Assembly (NCBI GenBank): GCA_951640165.1
Contig: OX621236.1
Coordinates: forward strand, 28,202,948 to 28,266,947
DNA: 64,000 nucleotides
Direction: 5' to 3'
Source of the DNA: Pseudoips prasinana
Lineage: Eukaryota; Arthropoda; Insecta; Lepidoptera; Nolidae
Below are positions 1 to 12,008 of the stretch, one piece after another. Below the pieces are notes generated by a model. It made no database searches, had not been told where the DNA came from, and saw only the letters and a program-made list of their open reading frames with translations. A program made the translations under genes and the position numbers. Position 1 is the stretch's first letter; the number at the start of each line of letters is the position of its first letter.

Positions 1-104
1 ATTTACCTAAACTTCGAAGAACAGAGACAAGAAACGGAGACTTCCTTAGGGCAAAATGTTTTCCGGACACGTATTTAAGTGAATCCCGAAATTCGGGACA
101 ACAC
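1..104. repeat. Left arm of a ~105-bp inverted repeat enclosing two LINEs
   Basis: This stretch is the reverse complement of 6995-7100 with roughly 90% identity; both arms share a block around ACAGAGACAAGAAACGGAGA. The inner end of each arm carries a small palindrome around CCCGAAATTCGGG. The arms lie about 6.9 kb apart and enclose two non-LTR retrotransposons. The repeat may continue left of the window, so its outer end and any target duplication cannot be seen. Confidence 0.75.
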
Positions 105-246
105 TAAAATATATTACTAAAATATGTTATTTGGAATAAGTAAATCGTCTACATTTACCTAAAGTTTGCGACTAGACATAAAATTTATACTTTATAACTT
201 TACCGGAAGCCCAAGGCAACAACAGAGAAGAACGACTTTCTAATGA

Positions 247-2697
247 TACAGACGAAGAACAGACGATAAAACTGTTATCATTTGTGGAGATTTTAATGTA
301 AATATTTTGGAGAAAAACTCAACAAGTTGTAATTTTTTAAATTTGTTTATGTCCTATAATTTACATCACAACTTTACAGAACCAACTAGAGTTACTGCCA
401 CAAGTGCTACATGCATTGACAATATATTTAGCTCGGCAAAACCTTTAAATAAATTAATAATGAATAAGATTCAGTCAGATCATTCTGGTCAGTTGGTCAC
501 TTTTTCAAATTCTCCAAAGGTTCAAAGTACACAAATAAGTTACATACCATATAGTGAAAGCCGTTTAGGAATATTTAAATATAATATAGCAAGAAAACTG
601 GCACTGTTGCCCTATCATAGTGATCCGGATCACTTGTACAACTCTTTATTCAACTTGATTAATGGTGAGTTCTGCTCAATATTCACACCCAAACAGTTGT
701 CTGTAAGTAACCGTCTGATGTTCTGTGATTGGGCAACTCCAGGAATTTATAAAAGTCGCAATCAATTATATAAATTGTATGAAGAAAGATCCTATAATCA
801 AAATACGACTTTTCTAGAACATGTAAAACAATATGCCAAAACCTTTCGAAGAGCCTGTTCCATTGCTAAATCGATGTACTTAAAAAATATTATAAAAAAT
901 TCGACAAATATTATTAAAACCACCTGGAAGATTATTAATACTGAGACAGGTAGGAAAAAAATACGTAGTCGTGATTTTAATTTAAGAATAAATAATGTTG
1001 ACATTAAAAGCGATTTAGAAGTGGCGACTGAGTTTGAAAAATATTTTTCTAATGTTCCAATCGATGTTACCAAATCTCTTGCGTCTTCTTCTGTATCTGC
1101 TGAGCTAATACTCCAGCAAAGCGTAGAGAAGTGTGACACAGATTTTGAATTCTCGGTGGTTAACCCTAAAGATATTTTGAATGCTTTCAAAAGTATTAAT
1201 ATGAAAACCACTAGGGATCTGTGGGGTTTATCTGTTAAGACTATTTCATCAATTATAACTATAATCGCCCCACATCTAGCTGCTGTGTTCAATTGCTGTG
1301 TCGCATCTGGCGTATTTCCTGACTTGATGAAGTATAGTAAAATTATTCCATTGTTTAAAGCTGGTGATACTTCAGATCCTTCAAATTTCCGACCTGTTTC
1401 CGTATTGCCCACTCTAAGTAAAATATTTGAAAAGCTAATGCTTAGCCAGTTGCTCAGTCACTTTAATATACATAATTTACTTCATCGGAAACAGTTTGGA
1501 TTCACGAAGGGTTGTTCAACTATAGATGCAGGAGTCAATCTGTTAAAAAGTATATTCGCGGCTTGGGAGGACTCGCAGGATGCATTAGGTATCTTTTGCG
1601 ATTTGTCCAAAGCATTCTATTGTGTTCATCATGACACTCTTGTCAGGAAACTACACCACTACGGTATCAGGAACAAGGCTCTCGAACTTTTGACTTCTTA
1701 CTTGGGCAATAGAATTCAGAAGGTCGATATAAATGGTAAAAAATCTGCGGGATCCCCAGTGGTAATGGGCGTTCCACAGGGATCGATTCTCGGCCCATTC
1801 TTATTTTTAATCTATATAAATGACTTACCCTACTATGTAAGGGATAAACATGAGATTGTTTTGTTTGCGGATGATACTTCATTGACGTTTAAAATAAATC
1901 GACAATTACGCAATTTTGACGAAGTAAATGACGCAATCTCTAAAGTTGTTCATTGGTTTAATGCTAATAATCTTTTGCTAAATGACAAGAAAACTAAAGT
2001 CATAAAATTCTCTACACCTAATGTGAAACAGGTGGCTACCAATGTACAGCTTAATGGAGCTGGATTGACCCCTGTTGAGTCAACTGTGTTTTTGGGTATC
2101 ACAATTGATTCAAAACTACAATGGGGCCCACAAATAGAAAAACTATCAGGCAAATTAAGTTCTGCTGCATATGCTGTTAAAACTATAAGACGGCTTACTG
2201 ATGTGGATACAGCTAGAATGGTTTATTTCAGTTATTTTCATAGTATAATGTCCTATGGAATTCTTCTCTGGGGTAGCGCTGCGGACATTAACACCATATT
2301 TGTATTGCAAAAAAGAGCTGTAAGAGCAATATATAAACTTGGTCCGCGAGAATCTTTGAGAGAGAAGTTTAAAGAGATTAACATTCTGACTGTAGCATGT
2401 CAGTATATATATGAGAATCTAATTTATATGCATAAATATAAAGACTCCTTCTGTAAAAGGAGTGATACTCATAATATAAATACTCGATATAAGCATAACT
2501 TTGTGTTACATACCACCCGTCTCCACAAAGTAAGTAACTCTTTTATGGGGCAATGTATAAGATTCTATAACAAACTTCCCAGTGATATCCGAGAAATGTC
2601 TATGAATAAGTTTAAAAGAATTATAAAAGCCAAATTGTGTAGCAGGGCTTATTACAAAACTTCTGATTATTTAAGTGACAAAACAGCTTGGGATTGA
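247..2697 (+). CDS. Non-LTR retrotransposon ORF2 (endonuclease end plus reverse transcriptase), 5'-truncated
   Basis: This encodes the polyprotein that copies a LINE RNA into a nicked chromosomal site. The frame is open from 247. It begins inside the AP-type endonuclease (ICGDFN, then SDHSGQL at about 478-498), so most of the endonuclease is missing. The reverse transcriptase follows: a FRPVSVLP block near 1390, motif A DLSKAF near 1603, GVPQGSILGP near 1770 and the catalytic FADD near 1866. The residue after KAF is Tyr where Asp is usual (G to T change at 1618). The frame ends with an ordinary LINE C-terminus and no other stop. A 3'UTR and a (TTTTGAA)n tail run to about 2909. The family is CR1/Jockey-like; I cannot name the clade securely. 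The 5' loss makes this copy non-autonomous. Confidence 0.85.
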   Translation, partial: YRRRTDDKTVIICGDFNVNILEKNSTSCNFLNLFMSYNLHHNFTEPTRVTATSATCIDNIFSSAKPLNKLIMNKIQSDHSGQLVTFSNSPKVQSTQISYIPYSESRLGIFKYNIARKLALLPYHSDPDHLYNSLFNLINGEFCSIFTPKQLSVSNRLMFCDWATPGIYKSRNQLYKLYEERSYNQNTTFLEHVKQYAKTFRRACSIAKSMYLKNIIKNSTNIIKTTWKIINTETGRKKIRSRDFNLRINNVDIKSDLEVATEFEKYFSNVPIDVTKSLASSSVSAELILQQSVEKCDTDFEFSVVNPKDILNAFKSINMKTTRDLWGLSVKTISSIITIIAPHLAAVFNCCVASGVFPDLMKYSKIIPLFKAGDTSDPSNFRPVSVLPTLSKIFEKLMLSQLLSHFNIHNLLHRKQFGFTKGCSTIDAGVNLLKSIFAAWEDSQDALGIFCDLSKAFYCVHHDTLVRKLHHYGIRNKALELLTSYLGNRIQKVDINGKKSAGSPVVMGVPQGSILGPFLFLIYINDLPYYVRDKHEIVLFADDTSLTFKINRQLRNFDEVNDAISKVVHWFNANNLLLNDKKTKVIKFSTPNVKQVATNVQLNGAGLTPVESTVFLGITIDSKLQWGPQIEKLSGKLSSAAYAVKTIRRLTDVDTARMVYFSYFHSIMSYGILLWGSAADINTIFVLQKRAVRAIYKLGPRESLREKFKEINILTVACQYIYENLIYMHKYKDSFCKRSDTHNINTRYKHNFVLHTTRLHKVSNSFMGQCIRFYNKLPSDIREMSMNKFKRIIKAKLCSRAYYKTSDYLSDKTAWD

Positions 2698-2909
2698 GTC
2701 GCTCTAAATTAACACATTTAAATACAATGTAAATTTATTTAAGAAATATATATTTTAAAAAAGGATTCCTACTGAGTTTTCTGGCAGTGTTTCTCAGTAG
2801 CTGCCACGTCATGCACTGCACGGTAGGGTAAAAAAAAATTGACGATTCCACACAAATGTAATATTTTAACGGAATAAACGACTTTTGAATTTTGAATTTT
2901 GAATTTTGA
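2698..2909 (+). mobile_element. 3'UTR and (TTTTGAA)n tail of the first LINE
   Basis: This noncoding 3' end contains a block reading CTGGCAGTGTTTCTCAGTAG near 2780, and ends in four TTTTGAA-type repeats. The same block recurs at 17313-17651, so both copies belong to one family. Confidence 0.8.
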
Positions 2910-3234
2910 AGTTATTAGGGCAATTAAAGTCATACTGCCGGACTTCAGTGAGCCCATAAACGTTCGGCGTTTAGGTGCATATAAAACTGACAACAAACGT
3001 ATTATTAAAGTTTACTTACACTCATCGGAAATTGCCAAAACAATCTTACGCAAAAAATACATGATTAAAGACAAACACATCAAAATCTACTCCGATCAAA
3101 CCCCTACCCAACAAAAATACATGAAAACATTAAAGGAAACATTACAACAACGTACTCAAAGTGGCGAAAGAAATCTAGGGATCAAGTACATAAAAGGAAC
3201 CCCTAAAATAATCAATTTAACATCAAAAAACTAA
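2910..3234 (+). pseudogene. ORF1 C-terminal fragment of the second LINE
   Basis: An open frame ending at 3234 encodes a basic, Lys-rich C-terminus of the kind seen in LINE ORF1 (RNA-binding) proteins. The frame reads in without a break from the repeat tail of the preceding LINE, so the true ORF1 start is missing. The ORF2 frame is already open before this stop, so the two ORFs abut or overlap. ORF1 identity is inferred from position and composition; no zinc knuckle is visible. Confidence 0.55.
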
Positions 3235-3248
3235 AGAGGGGACCAAAA

Positions 3249-6137
3249 ACATGTTATATTAACCGCACTCAGATTGACATCGAAAAGATCACTTGTGAAA
3301 TTACTAGCCGATATGATACTTTTAAATCAGATTCAAACTCACTACGAATATTTTATTCAAATATTCGCAGTCTAGTCAAACCTGGAAAACTAGACGAACT
3401 TAAATGTATTCTTACAGCAATAAAAAACGTTATACATATTGTAATATTGGTTGAAACTTGGATAAAGTCAGAAGCTGAAGCTCAAAGATTACAACTTCCG
3501 AACTATTCACACTACTACAATTATAGATCACATAGTAGAGGAGGAGGAGTATCCATTTTTGTCCACAATAATATGAAACATGATTTTATATGTGATACAT
3601 GTGACAATGACAACCATTTCATATGGGTTCACCTAAAAAAGTTTTCGCTAGATATTGGTGCTGTATACAAACCAGAAAGGACAAATACATCACAATTCTT
3701 GGAGGTTTTTTCAGAACAACTTCAAAGCCATAAAAGAACCATTATCCTAGGGGATTTTAACTATGACTTACTTAAGAAAGATCGATTTACCATGGATTAT
3801 AAAGAAACACTCCAAGAAAATGGATACAAAATACTAAATAAGATCAACGCTAAATACTGCACAAGGGAGACGACCACAAGCAAAACAATACTGGACCATG
3901 CATTGACTAGCCTAGTAGATAATAATTTTCATCTCTCTATCATCGACTCGCCAATGTCAGACCACAAGCAAATCGTTTTGGAAGTGAAAAGATACAAGCC
4001 TAAACCATTAGTAAAGCAACACTACAAAGCTATTGCTTATGACACATTATATAAATCAATAGAGAAACTGGACTATACTAAAATTGGAGATGATTTTGGG
4101 AAGTTTCATGAAGCAATTAAATCGGCTATAAAAAGTAACGAAATTAAGAAAACAAAGATTCTAAACCCTCCCCAGACCGACTGGATTAACAAGGAAATAA
4201 TTGAAAAAATAAACAAAAGAAACTTACTATGGGCTGAACTCAAAAGTAACCCTACTGATATGGAATTAGAACAGAAATTCAAACATGAGAGGAGAAATGT
4301 ATTTGTGGATATTCAGACGGCCAAAAGTACTTATTACTACAAAGAATTTTATCAATGTGAAGGTAAGCCTTTGAAGATGTGGAAGTTAATAAATAGCCTC
4401 TCTAACAACAAACGCCATCAAAGCTCATTCCCATCAAAACTAGAAACTCCAAACGGAATCATTTCTAATCCAATAGATATTTGTGAGATTTTTAATGATT
4501 ACTTTTCAAGTATAGGCTCTCTTTTAGCTAGTCAAATCCCTGCTCCTTACCATCATCTTCTAGTATCTACCAACATCACAACACTCACAAACAAATTATC
4601 ACAATTAACCCCGGCAACACAGGATGAGATTGGAAATATTTTAAATAATCTTAAAGAAAATATAAGTTCTGGATTAGATGGTGTCAATGTCAAAGCCATA
4701 AAGTCATGCAAAAAATTTATACTGTCCACCCTTACACAGTGTATAAATAAATGTTTAAGGGATGGGTCTTTCCCAAACGTGCTTAAAGTCGCAAAAGTCA
4801 CACCTATTTATAAATCTGGATCTAAATTTGATCCCGGTAACTACAGGCCCATATCTGTTTTACCTGTGATCTCAAAAATATTGGAAAAACTAATACACAA
4901 CAGACTGTCGCAATACCTTGATTCGGTAAATTTTTTATTTGAACATCAGTATGGGTTCAGGAAAAAATCAAACACCCTTTCAGCTGCAGCTGATCTTGTT
5001 ACCAAACTAAAGACCAATATCGATCAAAAACATATAGCGTTAGGAGTATTTATTGACCTCAAAAAGGCATTCGACACGGTCAGTCACAAGCATCTCATAC
5101 GCAAATTAGAATCCATTGGGATTATAGAAAACGCACTAAAAATGTTCCAGTCTTATCTTGACGGTCGGTGCCAGGTAGTTAGGATAGATGAGCACATTAG
5201 CAATCCAAAATTAATCAATTGCGGCGTTCCACAGGGCTCAATTTTGGGCCCCCTTTTATTTCTCATTTATATTAATGATATCCATAAAATAGGATTAAAA
5301 GGATATATATCACTTTATGCAGATGACACCTGCCTATTTTACTATGGTAACTCCATACACACTATTATAGAAGATGCTCAGGATGATCTTGTAACCTTAG
5401 AGAAATGGTTTTTAAGCAACTTACTAACCATCAATGCTACAAAAACCAATTACTGTATTTTTGCGGCTAAAAACAAAAACATTTCTGATCATCGTCCTTT
5501 GGTAATTAATGGAACTGTCTTGAGTAGGGTGAATAAAGAAAAGTTTCTTGGACTAACTATAGATAGCCAACTGCAATGGAAGCCACACATCGACAAGATA
5601 AGGTCAAAAATTTCAAGTCTTACTGGGATACTACGTGGTATTGCGAAATGACTTCCCCAAAAAATTCGCTACACAATCTACAACTCGCTAGTAAAACCCT
5701 ACTTAAATTACCTAATTGAAGTCTGGGGCTCAGCCGCCAAAGTACATATTGACACATTGCAGAGGGCACAAAATAAAATAATCAAGGTTTTATTTAACTA
5801 TCACTATTTAACTTCAACCAAAACAATTTACAGTGAAACAAAATTACTTAACATTACACAACTTTACCAATATAACGTAGCAGTTTTGATACGTAAAATT
5901 TTAAATAGAGATATTCACACACACATAAAATTAACAAAAATCTGCCACGTACAATCACGCAGTTCAAGGCGACCAAACAATATTGTTCTTTATAAACCCA
6001 GAACCAATTATGGAAAAAGGACTATTGTATATCAAGGAGCAAAACTGTTTAATTCGTTACCTAACTACATAAAAAGCGCTACGAGCCTAGACCTATTCAA
6101 AAAGCTATTAAAACAACACATCTTCAAAGGTACATGA
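3249..6137 (+). pseudogene. Non-LTR retrotransposon ORF2 with one nonsense codon
   Basis: This is an almost complete LINE polyprotein. The endonuclease starts near 3345 (YSNIRS, then VETWI, GGGVSIFV, ILGDFN near 3750 and SDHKQI near 3957). The reverse transcriptase follows with GNYRPISVLP near 4840, DLKKAFDTV near 5055, GVPQGSILGP near 5224 and YADD near 5317. An in-frame TGA at 5649-5651 interrupts the protein. The same frame continues beyond it to 6137 with normal C-terminal sequence, so this is one nonsense change rather than a frameshift; a CGA to TGA transition would explain it. No in-frame ATG is obvious at the start, so initiation is uncertain. Element type is CR1/Jockey-like with an AP endonuclease. 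Confidence 0.85.
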
Positions 6138-6994
6138 ATCAATATAATATCTCGACATAAATTAATTAATTTAATATTTACGTAATTGATAAACTTCACA
6201 AAATAATTAACTCGAACACCCGGTGTAAAGGCATCTTAATATCTGCACAACCGCATCAACGTCAAGACAACATAACTTTATAATTTTGTCGACATACCCT
6301 ACTTATTATGTTTTGTCTACAGCTCACTCCGTTAATGGGCGCATTGTAAAGTATTTTATTTTTAAGTTATTATAATTAATATAAATTTGTTTCTCCTTGA
6401 AGTGATTATTGTAATCTTTGAGAAATAAAGAAGTTCTAACCGTATAATAATAACTTATCCTATATCAGCCTAAAAACAAAAACCGACGCACTGCTGGGAC
6501 ACTACAATATGCCATGAAAAAAAAAAATAAGATCTAACACCGCCGGTCCATGTCGCTAAGGAAAAATAAAACACATAGAATATTTTTGTAACAAATATAT
6601 TTTTTTATTATTATATATTTATATTATTTTTTAAATATGACGTAATTGGAACAAAACAGCATGAAACAAAATGTACAGACTGAAAAAACTTAAGTTACAA
6701 TGTTTATCTATCTATGTCATATTTATTTTACCGACGTTGAGGAATGCAATTTTAACTCAAATCAAAGTACAAATTAACCTTTGAAGTATAACATTTAGGA
6801 CAATTGTCAATCAGTTTTAATAGTGAACTACTAACTGTTCGGTTTTGATAACGCATTAAAAATTGCTAAGAATTTGAAAATCTTTATTTGTGTTAAAAGA
6901 ACCATAAAAACCAAAGAACTATTTTAATTTAATCATCTTGATTCGATCCGTCAAGTTCAGTATCAGAACCGAAATTTTATTAATAAATATATAA
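6138..6994. other. LINE 3'UTR, then AT-rich sequence without genes
   Basis: The first ~310 bases are probably the 3'UTR of the preceding LINE, with AATAAA near 6425. The rest is AT-rich DNA leading to the right inverted-repeat arm. I see no open frame or recognisable repeat in it. Confidence 0.5.
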
Positions 6995-7100
6995 GTGTTG
7001 TCCCGAATTTCGGAACAACACTTAAATACGTGTCCAGAAAAAAAATTGTCCTAAGGAAATCTCCGTTTCTTGTCTCTGTTCTTCGAAGTTTAGGCAAATA
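6995..7100. repeat. Right arm of the inverted repeat
   Basis: This is the reverse complement of 1-104, beginning with a GTTGTCCCGAATTT palindrome half and ending TTTAGGCAAAT. It is followed by plain intergenic or intronic DNA (7101-7634) in which I found no exon. Confidence 0.75.
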
Positions 7101-7634
7101 GGAACTACCTATTCCTATCACTGTTCATAAGTACCTATATCAAATGAAGTCCTTTGGCTAGCTGCGGAGCTATGTTTGTAATTAAAGTTGTTTTGCTATT
7201 TTTAATGACATCATATTAGGTTTTAATCGGCAATTTTAAGAATCGCAATTATTTATCATTGCAACGGCTATCGAGCTCTTCAAACTGCTAATGTTCTTAA
7301 GCTTCCTAAGATAATTATGGGACCCTAACCACAGAATAAAAAGTACTACCTGAACCAAGTTATTAAGGCACTAACTAGTAGACACATGCACACAGGGCCA
7401 GCCAGCATGCACATTAAAAAAACTAAGTCTGTTCAAGAATGCCGGAGTAATAAAATAAAATATACGACATAAAATCGCATGTAATTGAGAACCTTTCTGG
7501 CTTATTAGATTGGTTAAAAACGGATAGTCTTATATAGTACTGCGATATATTCTAGACAACCTAGTTATGTCATTAGTTCGAAACTCAGTTGCACGTGGAG
7601 AATTTTAGTCACACCTGTAATTTCTTATTATTAG

Positions 7635-10425
7635 GGTCGTGGGTACTACGTAGTGACAAGCGGCTTCAGTGCACACCATACTCTAGCGCATCTCCGAAAA
7701 ATCATCCAAACACATAAACTGAGAGCTACCATAACTGATGTCACGAAACAACTCTGCATTCTTAGTGTCCAGGGACCAGACAGGTGATAAATTCTGTATA
7801 TATCTAATATTATCGCATGTTTTATTTGAAAACCTATGAATTTCTTTTAGAGGTCAGACTAATATCCTTATACTTATTTTTGAAATCACTCCTAGGTCTA
7901 TAATCGGCTTCTTCCTCCGTGGGATAACTATTAAATACATAGTGTTTAACGTGCCTTAAGATTTCCTATCCTAGTTAATTGTTTTTGACGTATTAATACC
8001 AACACATTCTATATCATAATGAATCTTTTAAACTAAAACCTCATCAAGGATTAGTAAGAATCTAGAGCAAACGAAACGTATGAACAAATTCGAGCTCTCG
8101 ATGAGACCTAAGAGTTCAACCAATCATCACACTATCAAAACAACAACCATTCAAAAGTACTTCATTCTCTGTGTGTCCACGAATCAGTCATTTTGGTTTT
8201 TGCTAACTCTTACCGAAATCAAGTCTTAATTCTCGTCGAGTCCTCGAATTAGTCATTTTGTTTTTGCTAACACTTACAAAGCCAAGATAGTTTAAACAAG
8301 ATTTATTATAGCTTTGGATTAGGTAGGTATTTGAAAATTGCCGTAACCATAATTCTTAAATTATGTTTTCAAATAGCCAACGGATACTGCAACGCTACAC
8401 AGACGCAGGTCTGTCTAACGACGCATTCCCCGTCAACAGACATCGCAGTATCATGGTATCTAAAGCACCCAACACACCCGAAGACAAACGGTTCACATGC
8501 AGAGCACTACGCGTCACGTGGTCTGGGGAACTAGGCTGGGAATTACACGTACCCTCATCACACGCGATACCGGTGTACAGAGCCTTGAGCAATGCGAAAG
8601 GACTTAGGAACGCCGGATGGAGAGCATTGACATCGTTAAGTGCTGAAAAAGGTAAGATTTCATTTAGTTATATTTTTCTGATTCTTCGATTGATTTAGAT
8701 AACTGTGTAGAGATAACTATTGGCCACTTAATTCTGCCATCAACGCTAGCGAAATTAGTACGCAGTATTATGACTCCAAATATCTACTAAAGTTTCTCAG
8801 CTAGTACATATTCAAGGGCCAAGGCATCAATGCGAATTAATTTGTTGGGAAATATATGTAACATTTCGGTGTATAGAACTTTGTAAGTACAATTAGAGGA
8901 TTTTTACTTCTAGGTATATCGTTGGGCGCTGAAAAAAGGGTATGATTTGTCTTGTTTAAAATTACTATGATATGTTAGATAGTCACACACTGCCGTAGTG
9001 TCAAAATAGTTAATTGTTATCCATTCGGATAACATGGCGATGCAGTTTCATGCTATATCTTTTGAACAATGAACTTACTGACATATCTTTCTAACATAAT
9101 TATTAAGAAATACGACAGGTATCTTTAATAGTGTAATTTTAGTTTGGTGCGAAATACTGAGTAAAAATAAGCGACACATTAGGACCTACATCTGTGTGAC
9201 ATTGTCCCTATATATTATTATTATTATTGAATAATTGTGTGCCTGGTGCGTTTTTTTTTGTCGTTTGACAGTTATATGTATGCCTTGTTGTTTACATTTG
9301 AGCTGCATTAGAGGAATATGCAACATTTAAAATAATTTCATGGTGTAAAAGACAGCAATTTTCTACAATTTAATTTGCCAAAAAGTTATTTGGTAAATTA
9401 AATATCAGTTTTCTTTCCCTTAATATTAATTAAATTTTTAGGCTACCATCTATGGAATGCAGACTTACGGGCCGATGACAACCCGGTAGAAGCAGGTCTA
9501 GGTTTCGCGTGCAGAAAAGATGGTGACTACATCGGCAACGAGCGTGTTACTAAAGCCAAAGCCAACGGTGTTACGAAGAAATATGCTTACTTTACTCTTG
9601 ATGATAAGGTTGGTTTTGTGAAAAATTTTATGTTTTGCTAACCGACTTTAAATGGAGGTGGTTTTGAATTCGACTGTACTAGTTCCTTCTGTATATACAA
9701 AGTTACATATATAGCGGCTTGATAACTATCTTTACATGAAACTGAACAGATTAAAAAGACGTTAGTGAAATGGCAACAATGTTATTTTTGCCTTCTTAAA
9801 TAATTCGTCAGCTGATCAACATATTTCTCTGAGAAGTAGATCTCCACAATTCTTTTGTGTTTTCTAAGTTGCTTAGTTTCGTAGGTAAATTAAGGTCCTT
9901 AAATTTCCTCCATATTTTTGTTACATATTCCATATATTATACGATTTCCTCCTTTGTTTGTGAACCGAATTCATATGAACTACGTTATAAATGCAATAAT
10001 GGTAAAATTGTATTTAAGAGTTGTGTCGCATAGTATAGGGGCAATTGCCAATGTATGGGGGATGCTTCTATCACCAGAGCTTCAATTTCTTTTATCCTTC
10101 GCAGGTTGCCTTGTTTGGTATGGAAGCATTATTCAGAAATGGCGAACCCGTAGGCTACTTAAGACGGGGAGACTACGCCTTCTACTTGGACAAGCCTATA
10201 GGCATCGGTTACGTGTCTAACAAAGGTTCAGAAGTTACCAAAGAGTTCTTATTGGGAGGTGATTATGAGATCGAAGTTATGGGACAGAGGCATAAAGCAA
10301 CGTTGCACTTGAGATCACCATTCGATCCAACCGGACAAAGAATTTTGGGCAATTATGGACACGTAGATGAAAATACCCACGAACCTCACGCTGGACAAAA
10401 TGAAAAATCCGGTGGTGTTGAATAA
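7635..10425 (+). CDS. Sardh: Sarcosine dehydrogenase-like, mitochondrial; last four exons
   Basis: Sarcosine dehydrogenase oxidatively demethylates sarcosine to glycine in the mitochondrial matrix, passing the one-carbon unit to tetrahydrofolate. Exons are 7635-7783, 8377-8651, 9442-9608 and 10105-10425. All have AG/GT boundaries and phases that join without a stop, giving 303 residues. These form the C-terminal aminomethyltransferase (GcvT-like) half: LSVQGPDS across the first junction, GELGWELH near 8526, ALTSLSAEKG at the end of exon 2, NPVEAGLGF in exon 3, then FGMEALFRNGEPVGYLRR and SPFDPTGQR near the C-terminus. The last motif fits SARDH better than dimethylglycine dehydrogenase or PDPR. 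AATAAA lies at 10451. The FAD-binding exons are not in the window and must lie to the left, beyond or within the LINE cluster. Confidence 0.8.
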
Positions 10426-10506
10426 TATTGTGTAGTTTAGTTATGATCTCAATAAAATTAAAGCGTTTTTTATTTTGTGTTACATTGTATATCTATATAT
10501 AGATGT

Positions 10507-10700
10507 GTCATCATCATGTCATGACTTCCACTGCTGGACAAGGGCTTCCCCAAAGAACCCCGTACAATTTCCTTCTCTGGTAGATACTGTGTGGTTATAT
10601 TCGATGCTGTCAGCCTGTATATACGATTATATTATGTAGATCGGCGAACAAGCAAACTGCCCACCTGATGGTAGGTAAGTGGGTGCCGAGCCCTATAATA
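10507..10700 (+). mobile_element. LINE/RTE-type 3'-end fragments
   Basis: The sequence reads CATCATCATGTCATGACTTC then CACTGCTGGACAAGGGCTTC. It is followed at about 10636-10700 by a CCACCTGATGGTAGGTAAGT block. Both resemble widespread dispersed repeat ends of Lepidoptera, the first typical of RTE-type LINE 3' ends. No coding part remains. Confidence 0.5.
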
Positions 10701-10708
10701 CTACAGAG

Positions 10709-10842
10709 TACAGACGCCAGCATATAAAGCTACCCCAATCTGTCAAATTTGCCCAATTGAAAGTGAACCTTATGCTTTTGTGATAAAGTTGAAAATCTAT
10801 AAAAGGAATTTGACAGATTGGAGTAGCTGGATGTGCTAGGTG
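10709..10842. mobile_element. Palindromic MITE family 1, copy A
   Basis: The left arm reads CAGACGCCAGCATATAAAGC then TACCCCAATCTGTCAAATTT; the right arm is its reverse complement with more divergence at the end. Other copies lie at 29365, 31727, 46702, 50098, 57869 and 63328. The best copies are flanked by TA. Confidence 0.85.
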
Positions 10843-10845
10843 CAT

Positions 10846-11860
10846 AGGGTTCGGTAAGTACTTACCAGTATAAGTAGTAGTATATATTTTATTCAGTTAA
10901 AATGTACAATATATAATATTTATATTATTTTTAATGGTTATTTTTTAATACTAAACCTATAATGCCTGACATCTACTAAGAAACACAACAAAATCATGAT
11001 TATTAATAAATTTATTACTTAAACGCGTTGAGTTTAATTTAGATACTTATTTCCAAGCAATTTTCTAGTTGCATGGTCTGTAACTTCACAAAATAAATAT
11101 AATCAAGTTTTATTTACTATATTACCCACTCTCCTTAAACAACAATATTTACTATCGTATACCATTTACGGTCCGATGCTCTGACATTTCAGATTAGTTT
11201 TATTATCAGTATTCTCACCATTTACCTGGTAAGATGTGTAATATGCCATACATACTACACATTTTTGTTTTAAGTTTGTTGAAGACAGTTGTCTAATGGA
11301 GTTCGTCGTAAAAACGTTTACGCTGCTTCATAAAAAATACTGATATTGTGGAGAGTAGTGGCACAATATAAAAAAAAAATATTTATATATAATTTTATTT
11401 TAAAAAATAATAATGATAAACAAATCCAAACATTATTAGGTTATTGCTGGTATTACTATTAAATTACCCACATTCCTAGTAGCAGTGTACATATAGTGTG
11501 GATATGTAATAGTAAAGTAAATAAGTAATATTTTACTATCTTTATTGTACACAAAATCTTATAAAAAATTAAAACCGATATGTAGTTGTAATCGCTATCG
11601 TAATACTTTAAGTTAGCTAAAATAAAGGAAATTTCACCCCTTGCCGAATATGTTCCCTGTTCAGCACAATCGCTCAATTTAATAGACTAACGTGTAATTA
11701 ACAGCTGCGAAGAGGCTTGATCGTTCTTTTCTTTTCAAAGTTAGCAATAAAGTAAATTCAGTAGGTATAAACCCAGTCTTTATGAGAAAGAGTGATGGGA
11801 AAGGGGCGGCACATGTCCTGGAGCTTAGAGCGGCCGAAACTGCAAGTCCGCCACTGCTTT
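10846..11860. other. AT-rich intergenic DNA
   Basis: I see no coding exon, RNA gene or repeat I recognise here. Confidence 0.5.
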
Positions 11861-11864
11861 AGGG

Positions 11865-12008
11865 TCGGCGTATGTTTTTTGTTTTTAATGTACTGGCCTA
11901 TCATCAGTCGTCCTCTAATCACAACCATGGACTCATCAATACATCGCTCCTTTTCGGGGTATACAGAATTTTTCATAATATCATTAAAATAATTAATAAG
12001 ATTTTGTC
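11865..12008 (-). pseudogene. piggyBac-type transposase scrap
   Basis: The minus strand reads YFNDIMKNSVYPEKERCIDE followed by SMVVIRGRLMIGQYIKNKKH. This matches the block around the first catalytic Asp of piggyBac transposases, where IDESM and a GRL...QYI.NK pattern are typical. An in-frame stop lies just upstream, and the sequence after KKH no longer resembles the family. It is a short dead fragment, different from the intact copy at 39289-41657. Confidence 0.7.

Noticed and set aside
8331..8534. Alternative frames over the SARDH exon
   Set aside because: The frame at 8377-8651 joins both neighbouring exons and matches the enzyme family; the others do not.
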